From positions 44,415,501 through 44,479,500 of the forward strand of contig CP136898.1 in the NCBI GenBank assembly GCA_034359265.1: DNA of 64,000 nt, in the 5' to 3' direction. Below are positions 36,205-45,933 of this stretch, piece after piece (positions within the stretch are counted from its first letter, which is position 1; each line of letters opens with the position of its first letter). The translations under genes and the position numbers were made by a program. Below the pieces are notes generated by a model. The model saw only the letters and a program-made list of their open reading frames with translations. It had not been told where the DNA came from and did not search any database. Source of the stretch: Canna indica (lineage: Eukaryota > Streptophyta > Magnoliopsida > Zingiberales > Cannaceae).

Positions 36205-37320
36205 CTGACCTCCAAGACAGAGGAAACCACTCTGTGCAGAAAGGTGACTCCATAAAGAAGGGCCAAGTGCCCTCTCGCGACCTAACCCTAAGGTAGCGGG
36301 TCATCAAACCCTTATATGAACTCTTGAATAGAGCAAAGTGTTTCATCCCGAGATGGCATTGAAGGATACCCACAGTCCTTTTTGTGCTCCCTTTGCTTGA
36401 AAAAGAGAAAAGAATAAAAGAATATATGGAGGCTTGGCCTCATTCAGAGACACTCCATCACAATCTCAAAACACCGAACAAATGCCTAATTGTTCGGGTG
36501 CAACTGAGTGGGTGCAACATTAACCAGATTAAAGACATTGTGCTCGAAGTTGATAAAATGAAGACAAACCCCTAGCTCGTCGAAAAAAGTCTAGTACATA
36601 AAGATAAATTCTGACTTGGTATTATGATATACTCGATCCGACGAGAGGCATGGAAGACACTCGTAGTCCTCCTCAACACCTTCATGGGCAAAGGACACGT
36701 TGTCCCAAAAGGATACAATGTTATCAAGAATAGGAATAGGAATTCACATCTTCCTGAACACTTGAACCCAAGAATAGGAATTCGGATCCCTCACTGGTGT
36801 TCCAAACTTTGATTTCACAATGACACTCTTCTTCGCCATCGCAAAAACCCTATAATGGGGACGAGTCAGTTCAAACCTACTAACATAAGGCAGGACCTAT
36901 GAGAGCTAAGACAAGCATCAAAAAACTCACCAGAGAAAAAAGCGAAGGCAATAACCATGAAGCTGTCGCTGAAGGAAATATCCAATGCACCAAATTGTCA
37001 AAAGTTTGACCAAGAGTTTGGAAGCAAGAAAAAGAAAATGCCTTATAGGCAGCACGATGGGTGAAAAACCCCTCATGGAACAATCGACAATCACACCAGG
37101 GACAAATCTAGACCGACCAAGCAAACACCAAGGCGACAACCTCCTAGGAAATGGTGAGGTACATGTGAACGCCTTTTCCTCAATGATCACCTCTTAAACT
37201 GAAGGAGCAAAGAGCCAATCAGGAGGTACCATGAAGAAAGAGAAAACCCTACCACCAAGTCGCCATATGAGGCACAGAAGTCGAAAAGACACAGAAATAA
37301 CACGGCAAAGATCCACGAAC

Positions 37321-37506
37321 CCGGCCTCCACGGTCACCTACTCCAGCTCGGCCCTCATGGCCATTTACTCTAGTTCGGCCTCCACAGCCGATCGCTCCAA
37401 CTCGACATTTACGGTCACCTACTCCAGCTTGGCCTCCTTGGTCGTTCATTCCAATTCGACCCCCGCGATCACCTGTTACAGCTCGGCCTCAATGGCCACT
37501 CAATAA
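37321..37506 (-). repeat. 27-bp tandem repeat, seven units, in-frame in the antisense ORF
   Basis: Units begin at 37321, 37348, 37375, 37402, 37429, 37456 and 37483 with TCGGCC or a near variant. Each is 27 bp, so the minus-strand product would repeat every 9 residues with an E-L-E-x-V-T-V-E-A flavour. In-frame TAG codons now interrupt several units. Confidence 0.85.
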
Positions 37507-37523
37507 ACTCAGCCTTTACAATA

Positions 37524-37836
37524 GTTGAAGCTTTGAACATTTGTTGACCACAACGTGATCCTAATTATTTTATTTTCTGAAAAAAGTATAATTGATTACA
37601 ATGAAAATAGGAAAAATTAATCAATTTTTTGGCAAACAAAAACTTAATCGCCAAACAGAATTCCTTACCCTGGTAGCTTCAAGTCAAAGTCGTGTTTGGT
37701 AACCATGTTACTTTTGCATTTCACTTCCTCTTTATGATTGAACATAATTAAACGTCTAAAGTTATATGCAATTCATAAGAAATAAGTTAGATATTTTTTT
37801 CATTATAACAATATATTATAATTTTGTAATATAATA
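37524..37836. repeat. copy 2 of the 6243-6551 flank block
   Basis: Starts GTTGAAGCTTTGAACATTTG and follows 6243-6551 throughout (AGAATTCCTTACCCT, TTCACTTCCTCTTT, TTAGATATTTT, TTTGTAATATAATA), ending TAATA before an LTR. Copies differ by substitutions and small indels. Confidence 0.8.
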
Positions 37837-38287
37837 TGGACTGAACTAGAACTATTGGACCTAGTCGGATTAGACCCAACAGCGCCCCACAACTCACCTC
37901 AAGTCGAACCAGACGGCTCCACCCGGCCATACTCTCAAGCCAAACCGAATGGCTTCGCCCGGGGGCTTCATCCGGCCATACAAGGATATTCACGTCCTTC
38001 CTTTTCACAAGGGATACACCATTATAATCTTACCATCTTGGAGATCAACCTCGACTCATTCTGAGCAATATCCCCGGGATATTATCGAGCGACGTCATCA
38101 CCTCCACCTGCAATAATACAAACACGGCATACCTCAGGTACCTTAAGTTTCATATTCTCTAACCTCCACCTTGGAGTCCTACTAACTTGAGCGTCGGAGT
38201 GTCTTTTGCAGGTCCCCCGCTAGAGTTGCACCTGACCAAGAGAGACACCGAGCATGACCAGACTACTTTGATCCTCAGGTAGGAACA
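37837..38287 (+). repeat. Tat LTR with TAATA on both sides
   Basis: Begins TGGACTGAACTAG and ends GTAGGAACA. TAATA lies at 37832-37836 and 38288-38292. No polypurine tract precedes and no PBS follows, so it behaves as a solo LTR. It is most similar to the LTR at 6552-7035, including the left flank. Confidence 0.8.
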
Positions 38288-38497
38288 TAATAAATATATG
38301 TTCTTCGGGTCAAAGTGATGAGGCCCGATGCATCTTTGGGTCAGGTGTGACTCCGGAAGGGCTGCAAAAGACACTTCGACGCTCAAGAAAGAATGAGTTC
38401 CAAGTGAGGTAATAGAAATTGGAATCTTCGTGTACTTGGGAGCATCGTGTCTATATATAGTGTAGGATGAGGGGTATTTGGCGAGGTTGGGTCGAGG

Positions 38498-41400
38498 TGA
38501 AAGGAATAGTGCCCTTGAGCCAATCACATGTCGATGTGTTTGGAGACTATTCAAGGGTAATCAACTTAATGAGGCAACTTTTCATCATATGCTGCATCTT
38601 TATTTATAAAGATTATGATGAACCCCAAGAATTCGGGCAAATGATTCTAAGGTCATGATGAAATCATGCTAGTGAGACTTGGAATCCAGATGCCCCTGTT
38701 CTAAATATTCCTAGTCATAGGATCACTGATTAAGGGATTGATGATTCCGGATAGACTAGTGCACTTGGTATATGCCCTATACGATAGGTGGTAACTGATC
38801 TCACAGTTACCTATGATTCGTCATTAATGTACAAGTGCATGTGCTAATTAGTGAATGAGTTCACTGAACGGACCTACACGAGGAACACAAAATGAAATCC
38901 TTACATGAGTGTCAATAGGATGTTCCTCGGGTGATAGTAGGTGCAAGCAATCCTTGGACCTGAGGTTATCACAGTTACCTTGTGAGTGACGACCCATTGC
39001 TTTGGTTCTATCCTTACGTGGCCCTCAGCGTCATGTGTCGGGTATTACTGGGCATGAGGAAGCATTCATGGAGGTAAGTGAGCAACCAACATGGAATCAG
39101 TTACTCCTAGTAAGAGGAGATAATGTCCTATGTGTCCCTCCAAGTGTCGACTCGGGAATCTCTGGCCAGAGTAGAAATGAAAGTTAGGAAAATGTTTCTG
39201 ACGTTTTATTATTGAGATGACATCTTGGCGGGTGGAATACATATGAATCGGTATTAGGGTTTGACACTTCTTCTATACCCTAGCCGACTTTGGGACATTG
39301 TAACTAAGGGATTTAGTTGCACGGTAACTAATCACCGAAGGGCGTTCGATCCTTATAGATTGAACCTGACACTATCCTAGTAGTCATAACACGTTGCTAG
39401 ATGTCAATCTTGATTTGTGAGTGGAGTCCCTCACGACCACACTAAAAGGGTTTAGTGGAGGCTCGTAAGATTCGATTAGAAGTCATTCTATCGGATCCTA
39501 CTCTCCGTTATCTACAACTCACTGTTGGCTTAGTGTAGGGCCCAATGGGTCACACACAATAGGCTAACCTCATAACGGACCTTATGAGATAAATTCTGAA
39601 TGCGGCCCTATTTGTCTACTAGCATGGACATGCTGCAACTCGATCACGGATCTCGTTTACAAACACGATAGGAAAATTGTTTCCTATAGGAACGAATGCG
39701 CGAGGAAGGAGTTCGTCGGTGACCCTAATTTGTAGGGCATGCCTGAATTGTAGGGATTGACATATGATAATATTTCATGTAATTGATTAAATTTAGTTAT
39801 GAATTAAATATAATTTGATTTTGAATCAAATATACATGGTGGGAAAATTAGTTTTCAACCATGAGCCTAATCAATTAATTAGGAATTAATTTATTTGGAT
39901 AAATTCTAATTAATAAGAATATCATTTATGGAGATAAATCATAAAATTAATAAATATATGATTTATGAGGATAAATCATAATTCTATTAATAAATAAGAA
40001 ATTGAATTATTTAGATAAACCACTTTCCTACCTTTTAGGGAATTGGTTTGTTTAGATAATTATCATTCTTATTTGTAGGCTCTTAATTTATGGAGATAAA
40101 CTTAAGTTTATATTGTTGGCTTAAGGGTCTCTCTTAAGCCTTGATCTTTATTTTGATGATAACAAACATGTATTTAATTCAAGTGTGAAGTTTTTGAGTT
40201 CAGGTTGAGGTTGCGATAAGCATGCCAAATCTGTTCAAACGAAATGAAGGAAAAGATCGTCAAAAAAATGGAAGAAGAAATCGTTGAAGAAAGGCTCGGG
40301 CTTAGATCAAGTAGAATTAATGTAATATATCCCTAGGATAGTTTATCCCAAGCCAAAATTGTAAAGTTATCCAAGTTCAAACTTGGTAACTAAACCTATA
40401 AAAAAAGACATGTAAAAATCCAAGGAAAAGTCAACCGGTCGACCGAATGAGGCAGTCTTTGCCAAAGCAGCCTATTCGGTTGATCGGCCGATCGACTAAA
40501 TATCGATACAAATAGGCAGAAGCCATTCGGTCGACCAACCGATCGATCGAAGTTGGCGAAGAAAAAATTCTGGGCTGTGTCGATCGACCGACAGAAGGCA
40601 AAAATGGGCAAAATGGTAGCGGTCGACCAATCGGTCGACTGGACTAGAGATAGCCCATTCACACGACCCTGGCTCCAGTCATTCGGTCGACCGACGGGTC
40701 GACCGAATGTCGAAAGAAATTGTTTTTTGTCAGCCGGTCGACCCATCGATCGATCGAGCTCTCACAAATTGCCAGCGGTCACACTAGCGGTCGATCCGTC
40801 GGTCAACCGACCGATCGACCGGCCAGCGATCGAATGGCTTCAACGGTCATTTTTTTACCCGTTGAATGTGTCGTTCGACTGAGGGGTTATAAATACCCCT
40901 CACCTAACTTCTTTACAACTCTTAACAACCATTATTGAGCAATCAAAGAAGTTTTCTAAGCCTTCAAAGAAAAAGTTTTGCGCACACGTCTCTGCTTCCT
41001 TCGACAACGAATTCCAGGCGCTGTTGATCGTCAATTGTGCTGCAAATCGAAGAGCAATCTTATTGCAAGTTGGAGACATGAAGGCGGTGGAAAGAAGCCT
41101 TGGTTAATCTTTCATTCTTAAAGCTCTTTCCGTGTATTTTAAATTTTATTGTAACTTGTTTTCAAAGTTGAGATAGCTGCTAGGTGTGCTAGGAAACACT
41201 TAGGGATAACTTTATAGAATTGTGTTTTGCCTAGATGAATAGGATTGAGGTGTTCTTTAAGTGGTGAGAAGGGTTTCCTCATTGTATTAAAAGGGAAACA
41301 TAAATTGTATAAAGTAGTTGTTAGAAATCCTTGGTGAGGAGTCAAGGTAGTGGAGTAGGCGGTTGGCCGAACCACTATAAGCATTCTTGTTTGCATTGCT

Positions 41401-42267
41401 TTCTTACTTGCTTTTATCGTTGTTATTGAATTTTGATGACATTAATCAATAAGTAATAATTGCATTAAGTAAAGATAAAATTGAGTAAGAAGAAAATTAA
41501 AAGAGGGGACAGCCATATTCAACCCCCCTTATAGTGTTGGGTTTCACACAACAATATTTTATTGGATTTAATAAATTTTGAATTAATTATGAAGCCATTA
41601 AAATATGAATTATATTTGGAGGCAAACCCCGGAATTTTGAATTTCGGGGAGAGAGTTTTTAGGGGGGGCGGGTCTACCTTGTAACCGCCCACCTCTCTAT
41701 AAATGGTGGCCGAGCTCCCCATGGGTGGGGGTTGGTGAATTAGTTCTTCCTCCTCTCCATTGGTGGCTGGCCATCTTCTTCCTCCTTCCCCGGGCTTTTG
41801 GTGAAACCAAATTGAAGGTGTCTTCTACTTGGGTGTGCCGCCTACTTCATCTTCTTGGAGGAGTCCAAGAAGGACAGCGAGGTATTCTTTTGTCTACCCT
41901 CTCGTTCCGTTGTTTTCACATCCTCTCTTCCTCCCTTTTTGGTGCTCGATTCGTGTTGGAAGGGTTGGCCTTGCCTAGGTGGATTTCGGGATTGAGAAAG
42001 CTTCTCCGTTGAGCCACAACGAGCCCCGGTGTTCGCCGCCCCTATTGTTGCGAGGTGCTTGGTGTGGACTATTGTTGGAGGACATGCACGTGTGCGTCTC
42101 AAGACGAGGATAGGATCAACCATATCCAACCGCGGTATAGCGTATACCTTTCCCATTCTCTCGTAGATTGAATTCCTTAATTGTTGCTAAAGTAGATCGT
42201 TGTTTTGGGATGTTTCAAATTTTTTTGAATTGCTATTTCCGCTACATTTCTTATTCCCATCCCAATA
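38498..42267 (+). repeat. solo LTR of Tork/TAR-like copia, with nested insert
   Basis: Begins TGAAAGGAATAGTGCCC and ends CCCATCCCAATA. The same LTR is seen at 50837-52901 and, 5'-truncated, at 44283-45919. CGAGG on both sides marks a solo insertion. TATA box CTATAAAT at 41697; an AT-rich block (39780-40100) is longer than in the other copies. Excluding the nested 40114-41553 it is about 2.3 kb. The open frame 41725-42012 lies in the LTR leader and is not a gene. Confidence 0.9.
40114..41553 (+). repeat. solo LTR, SIRE-like, longest copy
   Basis: Begins TGTTGGCTTAAGGG and ends CACACAACA. The host LTR sequence continues across it, with ATAT on both sides (40110-40113, 41554-41557). It carries the densest palindrome cluster of the window (40436-40850) and TATA GTTATAAATAC at about 40887. 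Confidence 0.88.
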
Positions 42268-42410
42268 CGAGGCTGATCCCGGATATGTCGAGCTCGTGAA
42301 TGATGAATCCCTTGTAATTAATGTGGACAAAATTATCCTTGTATGGCTGGGTGGAGGCCCTAGGTCAAGTCGTCTAGCTTGATTTGAATATGGTTCATGA
42401 ATGTGGGGAT

Positions 42411-42687
42411 GTGTCAGGACCTACGGGCCAAGGGACAGTCTCAGGTAGACAATTTCTATGGGGCGTAGGCCTCCCAAAAGGTAACGGAGGCGTGCAAAGG
42501 TTTTCTCGGGCCGGACGGAGATTGGCCCTCGAGTGCAATAACAGAAGGGAACTTGACTGCAAGACCCACAATGTCGAGTGGAAGGGTCGTCGTTCAACGG
42601 ATAAAAGTTACTCTAGGGATAACAGGCTGATCTTCCCCAAAAGTTCACATCAACGGGAAGGTTTGGCACCTCGATGTCGGCTCTTCC
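42411..42687 (+). rRNA. plastid 23S rRNA fragment (nuclear plastid insert), not functional
   Basis: Reads GTGTCAGGACCTACGGGCC, then GGGGCGTAGGCCTCCC, then ACTCTAGGGATAACAGGCTG and ends CTCGATGTCGGCTCTTC. This is domain V (peptidyl-transferase region) of chloroplast-type 23S rRNA; bacterial and plant mitochondrial versions differ clearly in the first half. About 40 nt are missing between AAGACCCAC (42569) and GAGTGGAAGG (42576). A scatter of substitutions shows that it is old. Both ends stop abruptly in non-plastid DNA. The 107-residue frame 42384-42707 is therefore not a protein gene. Confidence 0.92.
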
Positions 42688-43560
42688 GTCCAGTCCACAA
42701 CCCCTGAGCGTGGTCGGAGTCTGAGGACTTCATGTCGTGCTCTAAGTAGTGTCGGGCTTTGATCTTAGTTTGGCATAGAGACATCGTCTAGATTCTGGGA
42801 GTATGTCAACTTTTTGTCGAGCTGCTGCGGGTGCCGAGGTCTAACTCCGAATGGATCATTGAGGGCACGTGCCTGCTATTTTTGGTTAGCCAAGGCAGAT
42901 CAAGTCGGCGTATCTTCGTCGTGTCATTTTACGACCCTTCAGTTTTTGCTCTTGGTGTGGTGGCTACATAATGGGAGGGATTTCCTCCTACGTGGCAGCT
43001 GTTGATTGATGTCTGCCCTTTTCAACATTAAATCTTGTTTGAAGAGTAATCATGACAGGGGGGAGCCATTTGCTCATGCCTTGAGAATGTTCTAAGGAAC
43101 CTTCGTTACTGAGTTGGGTGGCTGGGATTTAATCACGGTGTTGTTATCAATCGTTTGATGGGAAGGCTACTGCCTCCCAGCCTTTAAAGCGACTTCTCTT
43201 TCTTCGTTTAGAACTCTTCTCGGGTTTCTTGCTGTTAGGTGCTTGCTTTGGGGGGTTTTTGACGGTAACACCATTGTCAATCGCTTTGTCTTACCATCAT
43301 TACTTATTCTTTGATGAGTCCTTTGGTTCTTGCTTTACCTTTTGTGTTGTTGGGGTTGGCCTTAGGTTGATAGGTTGTACTGACTTGTCCCCATTTGTTA
43401 GGGTTTTGCAAGCTTCACTGGGTCGATGGCGAGGAGGGATGGTGGTGTTAAGTTGGAGGTAGGGCCGTCGGGAAAAATTTCGGACCCTTACTCGTGGGCA
43501 CACGAAGAGATACAACTGCTGGGTTCGGTGTTTAGTAGTGTGCCCTGGGCCAATGGAACA
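42688..43560. other. unassigned sequence
   Basis: No recognisable domain, LTR end or RNA gene. Moderately T/G-rich on plus. Short frames (42814-43005, 43229-43462) lack homology I can recognise. It is most likely degraded transposon DNA. Confidence 0.3.
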
Positions 43561-44117
43561 ATATTATCATTGTAGTTTTCCTTTTGTTTAAATGGAATAT
43601 TTGCTTTATCTTGTTATTAATTATGAGCGTGTTTGAATTGATAATAGATTCCCTGAATAGTTGACTCCGTCGAATGGTCATCAAGTAGGAGACTTGATAG
43701 TAAAACACTAACGCAGTTGGAATCCTATTCAAATTGGTCCCTAGTCGGTCATTATCTTGGAACGATAATGAATGAAGACTAGTATGCAGTCTGACTGACG
43801 ATGATCATGTTTTACTGATCATGGATCTCTGATATCAGAGTTAGATCATAAACACATGTTGGAGAACATGGTGTCGAACAGATCCACCATGAGAATACCA
43901 CATGGATTACTATCATTAGTATCTCATAGCGGTAGTGATACGTCGGTCCTCCGACTTGATGTCACCATAGATTCCTACATGAGGAATTCTATATTTTGAC
44001 CTAGTCTAACATCACCTTTAACTGGTGGTAATAAGGACTACATTTGGACGTGGAATAAATCTTGGAAAGGAATATGCGTAGTTGTGAAGGAATTAGTCAC
44101 TCTCGTATATGAGTAGG
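43561..44117 (+). repeat. copia LTR-like fragment
   Basis: The composition and phrases (ATTGGTCCCTAGTCGG, GACTAGTATGCAGTC, ATTCCTACATGAGG) resemble LTRs of Tork-type copia elements known from plant genomes. No termini or duplication were found. Assignment is from pattern memory only. Confidence 0.4.
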
Positions 44118-44282
44118 GGTGGCAATTTGATCCGCATCCACTAACTAAAAACTCGCGAGCCACGGCTGATTTAGTTACATTAGCCACGGCCGACTGGGCC
44201 GACGCAAAGCCGTGACTTATTCTGACGGCTCTGGCAGCCATCGCTGATCCCTGTTGTTGATGTTGTATATTCTAATAGTGTT
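44118..44282 (-). mobile_element. CACTA transposon end
   Basis: On minus it starts CACTATTAGAATATAC at 44282, with subterminal AGCGATGGCTGCC, GAGCCGTC and CACGGCTTTGC repeats. It abuts the truncated LTR at 44283 without a gap, suggesting that a CACTA insertion and later deletion removed the first 450 bp of that LTR. Confidence 0.6.
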
Positions 44283-45919
44283 TGGACCTGAGGTTGTCTT
44301 GTTTACCTTGTGAGTGACGACCCATTGTCTTGGTTTTATACCTACATGGCCCTCAGCGTCGTGTGCCGGGTATTACTGGGCATGAGGAAGCATTCATGAA
44401 GGTAGGTGAGCAACCAACATGGAATCAGTTACTCCTAGTGAGAGGAGATAATGTCCTATGTGTCGCTACAAGTGTCGACTCGGGAATCTCTGGCTAGAGT
44501 AGACATGGAAGTCAGGAAGATATTTCTGACGTTTCATTATTAAGATGACATCTTAGCAGGTGGAATACATATGAATCAGTATTAGGGTTTGACACTTCTT
44601 CTGTACCCTAGCCAACTTCGGGATATTGTAATCGAAGGACTTAGTTGCACGGTAACTAATCGCCGAAGGGCGTTCGATCCCTTGTAGATTGAACCTCACA
44701 CTATCCGGGTAGTCATGACACGTTGCTAGACGTCAATCTTGACTTGTGAGTGGAGTCTCTCATGACCAGACTAAAGGGGTTTTAGTGGTGGCTCGTAAGA
44801 TTGAATAAAAATTGTTCTATCGTATCCGACTCTCCGTTATGCACAACTCACTACTGGCTTAGTGTGGGGCCCAATGGGTCACACACAACAGGCTAACCTC
44901 GTAATGGACCGTATGAGATAAAGTCTGTATGCGGCACTATATGTGTACTAGCATGGACATGATGCAACACGATCATGGATCTCCTTTACGGACATGATAG
45001 GAAAGATATTTTCTATAGGAACGAATACGCGATGAAGGAGTTGCTCGATAACCCTAATTTGTAGGGCATCCCTAAATTGTAGGTATTGGCACATGATAAA
45101 TCCTAATCAATAAGAATTTAATTTATAGAGATAAATTTAAGTTTATATTTGGTTGGATTTAATTAATTTCGAATTAATTATAAATCTATCAAATATAAAT
45201 TATTATTTTGGAGGCAAACCCCGGAATTTTGAATTTCCGAAGAGGATTTAAAAGGGGGGGGGTCTACCTTGGTGGCAACCTATTCCCCTTATAAATAGAT
45301 GGCTTAACCTTTTTCAAAGGGGTTAAGTAAATTGGTTACTCAACTTGGAGAAGAGCAAGGGCTTGGATCTTGAGAGGCTTCTTGAAGAGAAAAGCTCCAA
45401 GAACTCATCTTCATGTCCTTGGGTGGCCGACCATCTAAAGCTTCCTTCCCCAATTTTGTGAAGCCGATTGAAGGTCTCTTCCTCTTGGGTGTGTCATCTA
45501 CTTCATCTTCTTGGAGGAGTCCAAGAAGGACAGCGAGGTATTCCTTCATCTTCCTCCTCGTTCCGTGGTTTTCTCATGCCCTCTTCCTCTCTTTTGGTTC
45601 TCGGTTCTTGGTAGAAGGGCTGGCTTCACCTTGGTGCATTTCAGGGTTGAGATTGCCTCTTCGTTGAGCCACAACGAGTCTCCATATTTACTGCCCCCTT
45701 GTTACGGAGCGCTTGGTGTGGACTTTCCTTGTAGGACGTGCGTGTGTGCGTCTTGAAACAAGGATAGGAGTAGCCATACCATCCGTAGTATAAGGTAAAT
45801 CTTCTCCTTCTACTCGTTGATTGAATTCCTTAAAGATTGCTAAAGTTGATCGCTGGATTAGGGATGTTTTGAATTTTTAAATCATTTTTTCCACTGTGCT
45901 TCTTCTTTCCATCCCAACG
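44283..45919 (+). repeat. 5' LTR of plus copia element (left-truncated)
   Basis: Matches 51258-52901 from GGACCTGAGGTTGTC on. TATA box TTATAAATAG at 45289. Ends ATCCCAACG, then TGGTATCAAAGCC at 45921-45933, an initiator tRNA-Met type PBS. Confidence 0.88.
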
Positions 45920-45933
45920 GTGGTATCAAAGCC

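Larger units (their letters stand above)
6552..37510 (+). mobile_element. outer Tat-lineage Ty3/gypsy element, multiply interrupted
   Basis: The parts in order are: LTR 6552-7035, gag 7055-7984 and 17498-18161, protease 30254-30680, 3' noncoding region 30681-31250, antisense extra ORF 34231-37510. The reading resumes exactly across two foreign insertions flanked by 5-bp duplications (TCCGA and GAATC). Reverse transcriptase, RNase H and integrase are missing: sequence passes from just after protease to 3' UTR-like DNA near 30830, so this copy was non-autonomous or was internally deleted. Its expected 3' LTR is not directly present; the LTR at 37837-38287 is separated from the antisense ORF by a copy of the left flank. 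Confidence 0.75.
34231..37510 (-). pseudogene. antisense extra ORF of a Tat-type element
   Basis: Read on minus from 37510 to 36210 and 35004 to 34231 (a solo LTR lies between). The N-terminal part shows a 27-bp, 9-residue repeat (37321-37506). Near 36440-36600 is a segment with FFDELGVCLHF and APTQLHPNNWAFVRCFE. This matches what I know of the Pfam 'putative gypsy type transposon' family (PF04195), which lies in antisense extra ORFs of Tat/Retand elements. Numerous stops and frameshifts break it; open pieces are 36927-37190, 36182-36373 and 34231-34509. Position and orientation fit the outer Tat element. The role of such ORFs is unknown. Confidence 0.6.
38299..42400 (-). repeat. Tat-family LTR on minus, split by a solo LTR
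   Basis: Left part 38299-38492, right part 42273-42400. Read on minus: CCAGCCATACAAGGAT, then GATCAGCCTCGACCC, then a TATA box CTATATATAG (near 38453) and CTTGAGCGTCGAAGTGTCTTTTGCAG, ending GAAGAACA. These blocks match the plus-strand Tat LTRs. The LTR start (about 100 bp) is missing on the right. CGAGG at 38493-38497 and 42268-42272 is the target duplication of the insert. Confidence 0.75.

Noticed and set aside
34231..37510. Envelope-like gene in the element's 3' region
   Set aside because: Orientation is antisense and the readable domain is of the gypsy-transposon (PF04195-like) type, with no signal or membrane segments of an envelope.
41725..42012. Open frame in the copia LTR, with counterparts at 45413-45667 and 52397-52645
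   Set aside because: The similarity is DNA-level LTR conservation; the open frames differ in reading frame and length between copies.
42384..42707. 107-residue plus-strand open frame
   Set aside because: It overlaps the plastid 23S rRNA fragment and is simply a translation of rRNA.
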